Positions 1-9,385 of a stretch of 39,661 nucleotides of DNA are shown piece by piece (the first letter of the stretch is position 1; each line of letters starts with the position of its first letter). The notes below the pieces were generated by a model. That model did not search any database. It saw only the letters and a program-made list of their open reading frames with translations, and was not told where the DNA came from. The stretch is from Chloroflexota bacterium (lineage in GTDB: Bacteria > Chloroflexota > Dehalococcoidia > Lucifugimonadales > Australimonadaceae): contig JAQCEV010000016.1 in the NCBI GenBank assembly GCA_027618515.1, positions 1 to 39,661 on the forward strand, written 5' to 3'. Position numbers and translations under genes: made by a program.

Positions 1-111
1 TGTTGTTACGGGCACATCATGCCCGACCGGAGCAGGGAATCCACTTATCCCCACTGTTCAGTTTTCCGAAGCCACCTCTGTCATAACTCTAATTTCAAGC
101 AGTTGGATTAG

Positions 112-306
112 TTATATTTCAGGAATCATACTCGTTGCTATCGTTATCGCACATTTCATCAATTGGGTTACAGATGCAAGCGTGAGCACGAGCACGTGGC
201 CGTCGTCTTGGGCCATGGCGGGCTGCACGAGGGCCAACAGGCCCCAGGCGATGGCTACCAGCCATAGTCCGCGCCGCATCTGCCGGGACATCGCCATCAT
301 CAGCAC
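112..306 (-). CDS. Short secreted peptide/ORF with signal peptide (possibly frameshifted)
   Basis: MSRQMRRGLWLVAIAWGLLALVQPAMAQ looks like an N-terminal signal peptide; downstream part is low-complexity and an alternative frame reads ARAHACICNPIDEMCDNDSNEYDS*. Confidence 0.35.
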   Translation of the reverse strand: MLMMAMSRQMRRGLWLVAIAWGLLALVQPAMAQDDGHVLVLTLASVTQLMKCAITIATSMIPEI

Positions 307-539
307 TTACCTCGCTTCTCTAGGCACGCGCTTGTTCCCCGTCTTCGCCTGATCGATCCGATAGGCATGGTGAACCATACCACTATCGGCATGCTTGCAG
401 CGTACTAGTGAATCGTGAACGAGCAATCGTCCCGGAAGCCAGGGACGTGAAGCTTTCGTGAAGGGGCGTGTCTGCCCGGGCGGGAGAGGGGCGCTATGAG
501 CGGGCGCTGGCAGGACTAGAGCCTCGGCAGCAGGCGCCG

Positions 540-1283
540 CTAGCGCAGCGCTTGCGAGTAGAGAACGATGCCGACGGCAACGGCGAGGTTGACGCTGCTG
601 ACACCCTCTTTCATGGGAAGGCTTACGCGCATGTTGGCCATGCTCTTGAGCTGGTCACTGAGGCCTTCGCGCTCGGTGCCGAAGGCGAGGATGGGCTGAT
701 TTGGCATGGTGGCAGTGGCGATGTCATCGCCTTCGGGGTCGATGGCGACGATGGGGCGCGTGAGGCCTTCGAGCGTTTCTAGGTTGGCTACGGGGACGGC
801 GAATTGGAGCCCGGCTGCGCCACGGATGACGGCGGGCTCCCAGGGGTCAGCGCCGCCAGTGAGCAATACGCCGCCGACGTTGGCCGCTGCAGCCACGCGG
901 ATGCAGGCGCCGATGTTTCCGCCGTTCTGGGGGTTCTCCAGCAAGATGATGGGGGCTGGTGACGCGAGGATGTCCTCGACCGTGTACGTGGGGCGTGCGG
1001 CGACGCCCCAGACTCCGGTCCAATGGGAGCGCATCTCGCCGATCTTCTTGACGTCTTTTTTGTCGATGGCTTTGGCCATGCTGGTGAGCTCGCCCGCGAT
1101 ATCGGGTGCTAGGGCGTCGGCCAACTCCTGGAGCTTCGCCTCGTTGGCGCAGGCCACCAGGCCGATGTCGGCGCCGAAGCGCGCGGCGTGCTTGACGGCG
1201 TGGAAGCCGTCGAGGAATACGAGATTGTTATCGGTCAGAGACGACCTGAGGAGATCGAGGCCGGCTGGTGTTATCGGTTGCAT
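540..1283 (-). CDS. TrmH/SpoU-family RNA 2'-O-methyltransferase
   Basis: SpoU motifs: NPQNGGNIGACIRVAAAANVGGV, AFGTEREGLSD, LPMKEGVSSVNLAVAVGIVLYS; start taken at MQPITPAG. Confidence 0.88.
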   Translation of the reverse strand: MQPITPAGLDLLRSSLTDNNLVFLDGFHAVKHAARFGADIGLVACANEAKLQELADALAPDIAGELTSMAKAIDKKDVKKIGEMRSHWTGVWGVAARPTYTVEDILASPAPIILLENPQNGGNIGACIRVAAAANVGGVLLTGGADPWEPAVIRGAAGLQFAVPVANLETLEGLTRPIVAIDPEGDDIATATMPNQPILAFGTEREGLSDQLKSMANMRVSLPMKEGVSSVNLAVAVGIVLYSQALR

Positions 1284-1396
1284 GTGGTTCCTGTTCTTTT
1301 GGATACGGAGGTGCACAGCTAGCCCGTGGGATCGCTGCGTTCATTGGTACCTCATCGAGGAGGACTGGGTGTGGTGTGGCATGATCTTCCCGCGAT

Positions 1397-1672
1397 CTAA
1401 CCTTCACCGAATACAAGGATGGCAAAGACCAGAAACAAAAGATAGCCAGAGAGCACCATGGCCCCCGCTGCCATGATTCTGACTTGGCAATGGGCCAAGG
1501 CTCTCGGATCGTGCCCGTAGCTCCAACGCCCAAATGCACCCCAAAAAGAAATCTCCCGTTCGATTTGCCAAACCAAGCACCCTGCAACCTGGGGGCGGAA
1601 TCGTGTCAGAACCCATCCCACAAACGCAGCAATCGAGGAAATGACCAGCAGCAAGATTATCGTTGGGCTCAT
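1397..1672 (-). CDS. Small hypothetical membrane protein
   Basis: 91 aa ORF with N- and C-terminal hydrophobic helices (MSPTIILLLVISSIAAFVGWVL..., MVLSGYLLFLVFAILVFG). Confidence 0.55.
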   Translation of the reverse strand: MSPTIILLLVISSIAAFVGWVLTRFRPQVAGCLVWQIEREISFWGAFGRWSYGHDPRALAHCQVRIMAAGAMVLSGYLLFLVFAILVFGEG

Positions 1673-1710
1673 CGATTCAACCCTGGCCGAGGCGGTACGG
1701 ACGCGCCGCG

Positions 1711-3945
1711 CTAGCCCTTGGCTTGGAGCGCGGCGAAGACTTTTTCGGCAGTGATGGGTAGGTCGTGGATGCGGACGCCGACGGCGTCTTCGACGGAGTT
1801 GGCGATGGCTGCGGCGATGGGCACGTTGGGAAGCTCGCCGATGGCTTTGCCCTTGAAGGGTACGGGGCCTCCCACTTCATCCTCAAGGAGGATCGTTTCG
1901 AGCTTGGGGATGTCGCCGATGTTGACGAGCTTGAAGTCGGCCATGCTCAGCGTGCTGATGTGGCCGTCGATCAGGGGGGAGTCCTCGGTCATGGCGAATC
2001 CGATGCCCTGGATGACACCACCGTTGATCTGGCCCTGGTGTCCGAGTGGGTTGAGGATGAGCCCCACGTCATGGGAGGAGACGATGCGTTGGATCGTGAC
2101 CTGACCCGATTCGGGGTCCACTTCGACTTCTGCGATCTGGGTGACGTACGCCGTTACGGTGCGTTCTTCGGGCGGGTTGAATATCCCGGTGCAGACGAGC
2201 GGCTCGTCTTTTGAGGCAAGCGAGGCAACCTCCCGCAAGGTGAGGATCTGTTCTCTCGGGCCGATGAAGGCTCCGTTGCGTTGATGCACTTCTTCAACCG
2301 GGCAATCCCATTCGTTGGCGGCGGCTTGTGTCAGCGCGGCTATGAGGATGTCAGCGGCGTTCGCGACCGCGTTGCCTGCCGAGTTGGTTGTCTTGCTGCC
2401 ACCAAGGCCGGAGTCGAAAAGCCCGGAGTTGGTGTCTGCGGTTTGTACGCTGACCTCGCTGGTTTGTATGCCCAGCTTCTCTGCGACGATCTGCTGGAGC
2501 ACGGTGTGCGCGCCCTGACCGGCGTTTGCGATGGACACCTGCAGGATGGGGCCGCCGGTGGGGGCGAACGTGATGGCGGCGCTGGACTTACCGGCACCTG
2601 CTGGGCGTTCGTAGATCGCGATGCCGCGACCGGTGTTGGGTGAGGCCTTGGGCTTGTCCCAGCCAACGGCATCCATGGCGGCACGAAGCGTTTCTTTGCC
2701 CTTCACGCCCTGCCAGGTAAGTCCGATGGGGGTCGGCTCGCCATCGTTGATGAGGTTCCGCATGCGGAACTCGGCCTTGTCGATGCCAAGCTCGCCCGCG
2801 ATGAGATCCATGTGCGATTCGACCGCGAATACGATCTGCGGGCCGCCGGGTGTGCGCGTTTGGGTGCCGGAGACTTGGTTGGAGTAGACGCAGTATTCCT
2901 CAACCTTGATGGCGGGGATCCGGTAGGGGCTACCGGCCATGCGGACGCCGAGGACTGCGACCTGGGGGTTTGCTTTGTAGGCGGCGTAGGCTCCGCCAGA
3001 GAACGCGGCACGTACGCTCATGGCGGTCAGCGCGCCGTCGTTGGTCACGCCGGTACGCACGGTGAGCGTGGCAGGGTGCCGCCTGGGGCCAGCCATCAAT
3101 TCCTCGGTGTAGGTTTGGACGAACTTCACGGGGCGCTTCACTCGATCAGAGATCAGGTAGCAGAGCGTGGCGTCGTTGAGGTTGGACTTCGCCCCGAAGT
3201 CGCCTCCAACAGGCACGATGTTGACCGTGACGCGGCCTTCGGGCGCGCCAAGCTGCTTGATGAGGAGATCGCGAAGGCTGAAGGGCGATTTGTTGGTCGC
3301 CCAGACCTCGACATCGCCTTCCGGGTGCACCCAGACGGTGGCGGCGCTTGTTTCAAGGTAGCCATGGGGTGTGAGTGGCGTGCTGAACGTGTGCTCAAAC
3401 ACCTGATCTGCCTTGGCGAAGGCGGCTTCGAGGTCGCCGTGCTCCCACAAGGTGTAGGACTGTACGTTGGGCTCGGTGACTGAGCGCTCCGTTGCGCCCG
3501 CGTAGGAGGCGGGGTCGTCGTGGAGAACAGGCGCGCCGGGCTTGAGCGCTTCAAGGGCGTCGTAGACGGCAGGCAAGACTTCGTAGTCGACTTCGATCAG
3601 CGCGAGGGCTGCCTCGGCGATCTCAATCGTATCGGCGGCGACTGCGGCGACGGGGTCGCCCACGAAGCGAACCTTGTCGATGGCGAGCACCGGCATGTCA
3701 CGCATGCGGACGCCGACTCGGGCGTTGGGAAAGTCCTGTCCGGTGCCGACCATGGCGACGCCCGGAACGGCAGAAGCCTTCGAGGTGTCGATCGACCGGA
3801 TGCGGGCATGGGGGTGGGGGCTGCGGAGCAGCTTGACCCAGAGCGTGCCTGGCAGGGTGATGTCAGCGGTGTACTGGATACCGCCGGTTACTTTCTCTGC
3901 GCCTTCGACGGCTGCTGTCGGCTTGCCAACGGCCACGTACACCAT
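1711..3945 (-). CDS. Xanthine dehydrogenase family protein, molybdopterin-binding subunit
   Basis: 744 aa; N-terminal VTGGIQYTADITLPGTLWVKLLRSPHPHARI, VGGDFGAKSN, C-terminal KAIGELPNVPIAAAIANSVEDAVGVRIHDLPITAEKVFAAL. Confidence 0.93.
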   Translation of the reverse strand: MVYVAVGKPTAAVEGAEKVTGGIQYTADITLPGTLWVKLLRSPHPHARIRSIDTSKASAVPGVAMVGTGQDFPNARVGVRMRDMPVLAIDKVRFVGDPVAAVAADTIEIAEAALALIEVDYEVLPAVYDALEALKPGAPVLHDDPASYAGATERSVTEPNVQSYTLWEHGDLEAAFAKADQVFEHTFSTPLTPHGYLETSAATVWVHPEGDVEVWATNKSPFSLRDLLIKQLGAPEGRVTVNIVPVGGDFGAKSNLNDATLCYLISDRVKRPVKFVQTYTEELMAGPRRHPATLTVRTGVTNDGALTAMSVRAAFSGGAYAAYKANPQVAVLGVRMAGSPYRIPAIKVEEYCVYSNQVSGTQTRTPGGPQIVFAVESHMDLIAGELGIDKAEFRMRNLINDGEPTPIGLTWQGVKGKETLRAAMDAVGWDKPKASPNTGRGIAIYERPAGAGKSSAAITFAPTGGPILQVSIANAGQGAHTVLQQIVAEKLGIQTSEVSVQTADTNSGLFDSGLGGSKTTNSAGNAVANAADILIAALTQAAANEWDCPVEEVHQRNGAFIGPREQILTLREVASLASKDEPLVCTGIFNPPEERTVTAYVTQIAEVEVDPESGQVTIQRIVSSHDVGLILNPLGHQGQINGGVIQGIGFAMTEDSPLIDGHISTLSMADFKLVNIGDIPKLETILLEDEVGGPVPFKGKAIGELPNVPIAAAIANSVEDAVGVRIHDLPITAEKVFAALQAKG

Positions 3946-4017
3946 GGGGGTCTCCTACGCTTCACGCTTGCTAGTGCTTTGCGTGAGCTAGTTTAGGCCA
4001 TGGCGTGGGGCGTGCGG

Positions 4018-6243
4018 CTAGGCGTTCTTGGCCTTTAGTGCGGCGAACACCTTCTCAGCGGTGATGGGCAGGTCTCTTATGCGGACGCCGATGGCGTCTT
4101 CGACGGCGTTCGCGATCGCGGCCGCCACGGGGGTCAGCGGGTTCTCGCCGATGCCTTTAACGTTGTAGGGGCCAACACCGCCGGAGGGCTCTAGAAGCAC
4201 GGTCTTGAGCTCTGGTAGGTCGCCGGTGGTCGGGAACTTCACGTCGGCGAAGTTGGTGGTCATGACCTGACCGTTTTCGACCAAGACCTCCTCCATGAGT
4301 GCGTAGCCCATGCCTTGGAGGAAGCCACCGTTGATCTGACCTTGGTGGCCGATGGGGTTGATGATCGTGCCAACGTCGTGGGCCGTGGTGAACTTCAGCA
4401 GATCAACCCTGCCGGTCTCGGGGTCGACGGCGACCTCGGCGACCTGGGCAACAAAACCTGTCACATCGGGGCGCGCTGTGGCGTCGGCGTAGGCGTCAGC
4501 CCGGATCTCCTGGTTAGCCTCGGCGAGCACATCGCCCCAGAGGCGGCGCTCGCCAGTGTCGTCGCGGATCAGCTCCTCGCCAGCCAGGATGATGTGGCCC
4601 GCGGGCCATTCGAGGAGCGATGCCGCGAGGGTGAGTAGCTGTTCTTTGGCGTCGGTCGCGGCCATGTTCCCGGAGATGGTGGTGATGCGGGTGCCACGGC
4701 TACCGCCGATACCTGAATCCGGGCCGGTAACGTCGGTGCCCAGGACTTGGATATCGATCTTCTCTGGAGGGAAGCCGAGGGTCTCTGCGACCACGACGCG
4801 GAGCGTGGTGTAGGTGCCGGTGCCGGGCTCGAATACGGGTGTGCCGATGAGCACCTCGCCACCAGGCTTGAGGAACACGGTGACGGATGACTCGCCGGTG
4901 CCGGGGGCGCGGTAGCCCATGGCGACGCCACGACCGACGTTGGCGGGCTTGGGCGTTGCGTAGCCAGCGCCGTCAGCGGCGGCTTGGAGCGCCTCGCTGG
5001 CGCGCACGTCACGGTAGGAGGCGCCGGAGACCAGTTGCTCGCCGTCCTTGACCATGTTCTGCATGCGGAAGGCGACGGGATCCATGCCGATGGCGCGGGC
5101 GACCAGGTCGATGTGGGACTCGCCAGCGAAGAATCCCTGGGGTTCGCCTGGAGCGCGGGCCTGACCGCCAGGAAGGTTGTTGGTGTAGACACGGCGGACG
5201 CGGAGTTTGGTGCTCTCCATGCGGTAGCAGCCGCCACCGTGGGCTGCGCCACTGAGTTGCGGGCCAGGTCGCACGCCACCGTACGCACCGCCGTCGAATA
5301 CGGCGTCGAGTTCGTGGGCGACGATCGTGCCGTCGTTCATGACGCCAGTCTTGAACCGCATGGAGCCTGCATGGCGTGGGGCAGCGACGGTGAATTCGTC
5401 GTAGTAGCTGAATACGTGCTTCACGGGTCTGCCGGACTTGATGGCGAGCAGGCACGTAAGGGGCTCTTCGAGCGTGGCGCCCTTTCCGCCGAAGTCGCCG
5501 CCGACGGTGATGGGGTTGAGCTTCACTTTGTCTGGGGCCATGTCCACGGCGAGGGCGATGGCACCCTTCACACCGTGGGGGTTCTTGTTGGGTGCCCAAA
5601 CATGGAGGATGCCGTCGTCGTCCAGCCAGGCGACGCAGCAGTGGGGCTCCATGTAGCCCTGGTGCTGTCGTGAGACGGTGAAGGTGTTCTCGATGACCTT
5701 GTCGGCCTTCGCGAACCCTGCCTCTACGTCGCCACGACCGTGGATCTCGTCGATGAACACGTTGGACACGGGGGATAAGACCTCTGGCAGGCCTTCGTAA
5801 GTGTTGACGTCAGGGTGTACGAGCGGGGCGTTCGCTTCGGCTGCCGCGAAGGGGTCGAAGACGCCGGGAAGCTCGTCGTACTCAACCTCGATCAGGTCGA
5901 TGGCGGCTTCGGCGATCTCCTTAGTCTCGGCAGCGACTGCCGCGATGCGGTCGCCGATGAACCGGATATGCCCGTCGGACAGTACGTTGAGGTCGCGGTA
6001 GCGTCGACCGTAGCGGACGCCAGCCACGTCATCGCCGGTGACGACGGCGTGCACGCCGGGTAGGGCGGCTGCCTTGGAGGTGTCGATGCGCGTGATGATG
6101 GCGTGGGGCACCGGGCTGCGAAGGACTTTGGCCCAGAGCATGCCTGGTAGGTCGACGTCAGGCGTGTACTCGGCGGAGCCTGTGGTCTTGCCGTAGGACT
6201 CCGTGCGTGAGGTGAACCGGCCGATCGCTTGGTACTGAACCAT
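4018..6243 (-). CDS. Xanthine dehydrogenase family protein, molybdopterin-binding subunit
   Basis: 741 aa paralog of the adjacent gene; TGSAEYTPDVDLPGMLWAKVLRSPVPHAII, TVGGDFGGKG, KGIGENPLTPVAAAIANAVEDAIGVRI. Confidence 0.93.
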   Translation of the reverse strand: MVQYQAIGRFTSRTESYGKTTGSAEYTPDVDLPGMLWAKVLRSPVPHAIITRIDTSKAAALPGVHAVVTGDDVAGVRYGRRYRDLNVLSDGHIRFIGDRIAAVAAETKEIAEAAIDLIEVEYDELPGVFDPFAAAEANAPLVHPDVNTYEGLPEVLSPVSNVFIDEIHGRGDVEAGFAKADKVIENTFTVSRQHQGYMEPHCCVAWLDDDGILHVWAPNKNPHGVKGAIALAVDMAPDKVKLNPITVGGDFGGKGATLEEPLTCLLAIKSGRPVKHVFSYYDEFTVAAPRHAGSMRFKTGVMNDGTIVAHELDAVFDGGAYGGVRPGPQLSGAAHGGGCYRMESTKLRVRRVYTNNLPGGQARAPGEPQGFFAGESHIDLVARAIGMDPVAFRMQNMVKDGEQLVSGASYRDVRASEALQAAADGAGYATPKPANVGRGVAMGYRAPGTGESSVTVFLKPGGEVLIGTPVFEPGTGTYTTLRVVVAETLGFPPEKIDIQVLGTDVTGPDSGIGGSRGTRITTISGNMAATDAKEQLLTLAASLLEWPAGHIILAGEELIRDDTGERRLWGDVLAEANQEIRADAYADATARPDVTGFVAQVAEVAVDPETGRVDLLKFTTAHDVGTIINPIGHQGQINGGFLQGMGYALMEEVLVENGQVMTTNFADVKFPTTGDLPELKTVLLEPSGGVGPYNVKGIGENPLTPVAAAIANAVEDAIGVRIRDLPITAEKVFAALKAKNA

Positions 6244-6303
6244 CGTTCTCTCCAGAGGCGGTAGCGTGATGGGCGGCAGTATAGAGGCGACCGGGTTTGG
6301 GTG

Positions 6304-6957
6304 TCAGGTGACGAGGGCTAGTACGAAGCCGTCATAGCCTTTGCTGCCGACGGTCTGGAGCGCGGTGGCGTCGAGTCGCGGGTTTTCGGCGATGAGTTCG
6401 ATGAACCGGCGGACGCCCTGGACTTTAGGATCGGCGCTCGTGGGGTCGGTGACGGCGCCGTCGCGAACGACGTTGTCACCGATGATGAGCGTGCCGGGGC
6501 GCGAGAGTTTTACGGCCCACTCTAGATACGCGGGATTGCTGGGCTTGTCAGCATCGATGAAGATCATGTCGAAAGGGCCCGCAAGCGTGGCCAGCGAGTC
6601 CAGGGCTGGGCCTTGGTGGAGCGTGACGATGTCCGCGAGGCCTGCGTTCGCGATGTTGGAGCGTGCGACTTCAGCGTGCGTGGCGTTGGCTTCGAGGGTG
6701 ACCAGTCGGCCGTCAGTGGGTAGCGCGCGAGCGAGCCATATTGTGCTGTAGCCGCCGAGGGTGCCTATCTCCAGGATGCTTTTCGCACCGATCGATCGGG
6801 CGAGGAGGTGCAACAGCTTGCCTTGCGTTGGTGAGACGGCCTCGCGCGGGAGCCCTGCGACGTCACTCGCATCCAGCGCGGCTTCGAGGGCAGCGTCAGA
6901 TGGCACGAGCGCTCCAGTTAGGTAGTCGTCGACGGCGGTCCAGCGCTCTTGGGTCAT
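6304..6957 (-). CDS. O-methyltransferase (class I SAM-dependent, COMT/CCoAOMT-like)
   Basis: SILEIGTLGGYSTIWLARALPTDGRLVTLE, FDMIFIDADKPSNPAYLEWAVKLSRPGTLIIGDNVVRDG. Confidence 0.9.
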   Translation of the reverse strand: MTQERWTAVDDYLTGALVPSDAALEAALDASDVAGLPREAVSPTQGKLLHLLARSIGAKSILEIGTLGGYSTIWLARALPTDGRLVTLEANATHAEVARSNIANAGLADIVTLHQGPALDSLATLAGPFDMIFIDADKPSNPAYLEWAVKLSRPGTLIIGDNVVRDGAVTDPTSADPKVQGVRRFIELIAENPRLDATALQTVGSKGYDGFVLALVT

Positions 6958-7454
6958 AGGTTCACGACCATGATGTAGTCCTCAGCGGTGGTCTCTACGC
7001 GGGTGAAACCGAGGTTTTCGTAGACGTGCTGGGCGCGGAGGTTGGTTTGCTCAACGGCGAGGCTGAGCTTCGCTAGGCCGTTGGTGCGTGCGAGGTTGAG
7101 GAGGGCTTGGAGGAGCATGGTGCCGAGGCCGCGCTCTCGCTGGCCGCGCGCGAGGGCGATGGACACCTCGGGGATGTCGTCGGCGACGTAGCCGAAGGCG
7201 TGATGATCGGCGGTCCAACTTCGGCACCATGCGGCACCGATAGGCGTGCCGTCGTCAGCCTCAGCGACAAGGCCCCAGTCGCCTTCGCGGCCCCAGCCGT
7301 CGGTCAGCATGGCGATGGCTGGGCGAGCCAGCGTTTCGTCGATCGAGGGGCGGTCGCCGTCAGCCCAATGGATAGCCTCGTAGACCATCTCGCGGAGGAA
7401 TGAGAGGTCGTGGATGGTGGTGGGTCGGAGGCTGATAGTTGGGTCGGTCTGCAT
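6954..7454 (-). CDS. GNAT family N-acetyltransferase
   Basis: RGQRERGLGTMLLQALLNLARTNGLAKLSLAVEQTNLRAQHVYENLGFTRV; overlaps downstream gene start by 4 bp (coupled). Confidence 0.88.
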   Translation of the reverse strand: MQTDPTISLRPTTIHDLSFLREMVYEAIHWADGDRPSIDETLARPAIAMLTDGWGREGDWGLVAEADDGTPIGAAWCRSWTADHHAFGYVADDIPEVSIALARGQRERGLGTMLLQALLNLARTNGLAKLSLAVEQTNLRAQHVYENLGFTRVETTAEDYIMVVNL

Positions 7455-7557
7455 AGCCTGAATGTCTACTGCGACGTTTGTCGGTTATGGTAGCGCAGGA
7501 CAATGAAAATCCCAACCACCAAGGCCGGGTTGCGTTCGATCGATGAATCGGGGGATG

Positions 7558-7839
7558 TTAGCGATTGCCTTCGGAGGCGATGCGCTCTTGGATGCGCTTC
7601 TTGAGGTCTTGGGCAGAGATCCTACTGGGGAGGTCTCTCGCGGTCATGACGGTGGCGCGGAAGGTTTTAACGAACGTGCTGCAGTCTGGACAGTCGTTCA
7701 TGTGCGATTCAAACTTAGCCAACTCCTCGTTGACCATTTCTGAATCAACGTAGTCGGAACAGTTTTCCTTGAGGTCGTCACAGTCGAACTCAGGTTTAGC
7801 TTGTCGCCGGTTGAACCAGCCGAAGAGACTTTTTGCCAT
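7558..7839 (-). CDS. Anti-sigma factor, zinc-finger (zf-HC2) type
   Basis: Pattern C...E...H..x(3)C..C (LAKFESHMNDCPDCSTFVKTFRATV) adjacent and divergent to an ECF sigma factor. Confidence 0.8.
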   Translation of the reverse strand: MAKSLFGWFNRRQAKPEFDCDDLKENCSDYVDSEMVNEELAKFESHMNDCPDCSTFVKTFRATVMTARDLPSRISAQDLKKRIQERIASEGNR

Positions 7840-7922
7840 AGTTCATCCACCTCGCGGATGCCTGCATCAGATTGTAGGGAGGCTATGCTCCCATCGCAAC
7901 CGGCCATCGCGACCGGGCTTGC

Positions 7923-7951
7923 TTGGTGCGGGGTACGGTATCGGCTACAAT
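7923..7951 (+). promoter_or_regulatory. Putative sigma70-type promoter for the ECF sigma gene
   Basis: TTGGTG-N17-TACAAT read directly, about 90 bp upstream of the ATG at 8044. Confidence 0.5.
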
Positions 7952-8043
7952 ACGAACCCGCTGTTCCACCGTTGTTATATGTGATGCTTCGGCATCGCAG
8001 ACGGTGCTGACATTCCAGCTTTGCCTCTTAGGTTCACCGAGAC

Positions 8044-8565
8044 ATGGACGACGAAACATTTAGCAGCATAGTCGAGAACTACACCGACTATGCGTACAAC
8101 ATCGCCTACCGGATGCTGAACAATCCGGCGTACGCTGACGACGTTGTGCAAGACGCGTTTCTGTCGGCGTACCGTGCTCGCGATCGATTCAGGGGCGATG
8201 CGCAGGTCACGACATGGCTGTACCGCATCGTGGTGAACGCGGCGCTCCAGAAGATCCGCAAGGACAAGAAGCCCAAGGCGATGACGCAGAGTGGGGTCGA
8301 GGACTTGGATGTCGTGGATTGGAGTCCTGGTCACGAATCCCAGACGTTGAACTCTGAGTTGCGAGGCAAGTTGGAGACGGCCATCGGCGATCTGTCAGAG
8401 GATCTCCGGACGGCGGTGATCCTCCGCGACGTGCAGCAGCTTTCCACCGAGGAGGCCGCCGATGTCGTCGGCGTCAGCGTGCCTGCCTTCAAGGCGCGAC
8501 TGCATCGAGGCCGCGTGGCCCTCCGCGAGGCGCTGAACTCCTACGTGGTGACCAGCAAGCGCTAG
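8044..8565 (+). CDS. ECF-type RNA polymerase sigma factor (sigma-70 family)
   Basis: YRMLNNPAYADDVVQDAFLSAYRARDRFRGDAQVTTWLYRIVVNAALQKIRK and region 4 STEEAADVVGVSVPAFKARLHRGRVALREAL. Confidence 0.95.
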   Translation: MDDETFSSIVENYTDYAYNIAYRMLNNPAYADDVVQDAFLSAYRARDRFRGDAQVTTWLYRIVVNAALQKIRKDKKPKAMTQSGVEDLDVVDWSPGHESQTLNSELRGKLETAIGDLSEDLRTAVILRDVQQLSTEEAADVVGVSVPAFKARLHRGRVALREALNSYVVTSKR

Positions 8566-8631
8566 GCGTTTCTTCCATGGGCTTCGCCCGCCGACCGCAG
8601 TGTCGTTCGAAGCTCCCTGAGGAGGTTTGAT

Positions 8632-9243
8632 GTGAGCGTTGTGGTACGGCCGATCCGGCGCGAAGAGATCCCTGTCGGTGCGCGGGTATTGGCGTCCGCT
8701 TTCCCAGATTCCCCTCGATTCTCGTACCTCGTTCCTGACGGTGGGTATCGGCGCGCCAAGCTTGAGTGGTACTGGGCGGCCAGCATGACGTTGGCGATGG
8801 CCAACGGCCAGGTAAACGTTGCGATTGACGATACGGGCGATGGCATCGGCGGCGTGGCTATCTGGGAAGCGCCAGGTGGTGAGGTGCCGCTGAGGACTCG
8901 GCTAGCATCGGGGATGTGGATGGCTCCCGTCCGCCTGGGGATCGGTTCGTGGCTGCGGAAGCGGAGGTTGGGACCGGCGCTCGCTGCGGTTGAGCCTGCA
9001 GGTGACCATTGGTATCTCAACGCGATCGGGGTGGATCCGACCGTGCGGCGCAACGGCTTGGCCAAGGCGCTCCTCGATTCGATGCTGTCGAAGATCGACG
9101 AGGCTGGGCTGCCGACGTTTCTCGATACGTCGGGTGAGTGGTTGCTGCCGTACTACCAGAGTTTTGGATTCGCGGTGTCGAGCGAGGAGACGTTGCTCAA
9201 CGGGATCCCGCTGTGGGGGATGGTGCGACCGGCGCGCGAGTAG
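8632..9243 (+). CDS. GNAT family N-acetyltransferase
   Basis: GTG start; WYLNAIGVDPTVRRNGLAKALLDSMLSKIDEAGLPTFLDTSGEWLLPYYQSFGF. Confidence 0.87.
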   Translation: MSVVVRPIRREEIPVGARVLASAFPDSPRFSYLVPDGGYRRAKLEWYWAASMTLAMANGQVNVAIDDTGDGIGGVAIWEAPGGEVPLRTRLASGMWMAPVRLGIGSWLRKRRLGPALAAVEPAGDHWYLNAIGVDPTVRRNGLAKALLDSMLSKIDEAGLPTFLDTSGEWLLPYYQSFGFAVSSEETLLNGIPLWGMVRPARE

Positions 9244-9257
9244 GGGGAGGTGGTGGT

Positions 9258-9322
9258 GAGAGATTCCCTTCGATGAACTCAGGGCAGGCTTTCGCGGCCT
9301 TCGGCTCGTGTCAGAATGACGT
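9258..9322. repeat. Dispersed intergenic repeat copy (GAGATTC...CTCGTGTCAGAATGACGTTA)
   Basis: Shares GAGATTC...CTCGTGTC(A/T)GAATGACGTTA with 30687..30727. Confidence 0.5.
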
Positions 9323-9332
9323 TAACAAGAAA

Positions 9333-9358
9333 CGGGCCAGGCTGATGAGCCTGGCCCG
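9333..9358. terminator. Bidirectional Rho-independent-like terminator hairpin
   Basis: CGGGCCAGGCT-GATG-AGCCTGGCCCG, 11-bp perfect stem between convergent genes. Confidence 0.75.
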
Positions 9359-9385
9359 CTTGCTATTCCGTTGTGTGGCCGTGGT

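Noticed and set aside
540-1476. Plus-strand ORFs opposite the SpoU methyltransferase
   Set aside because: Antisense to a clear SpoU-family gene.
2281-5673. Many 100-230 aa plus-strand ORFs opposite the XDH genes
   Set aside because: GC-driven antisense ORFs overlapping well-supported molybdopterin subunits.
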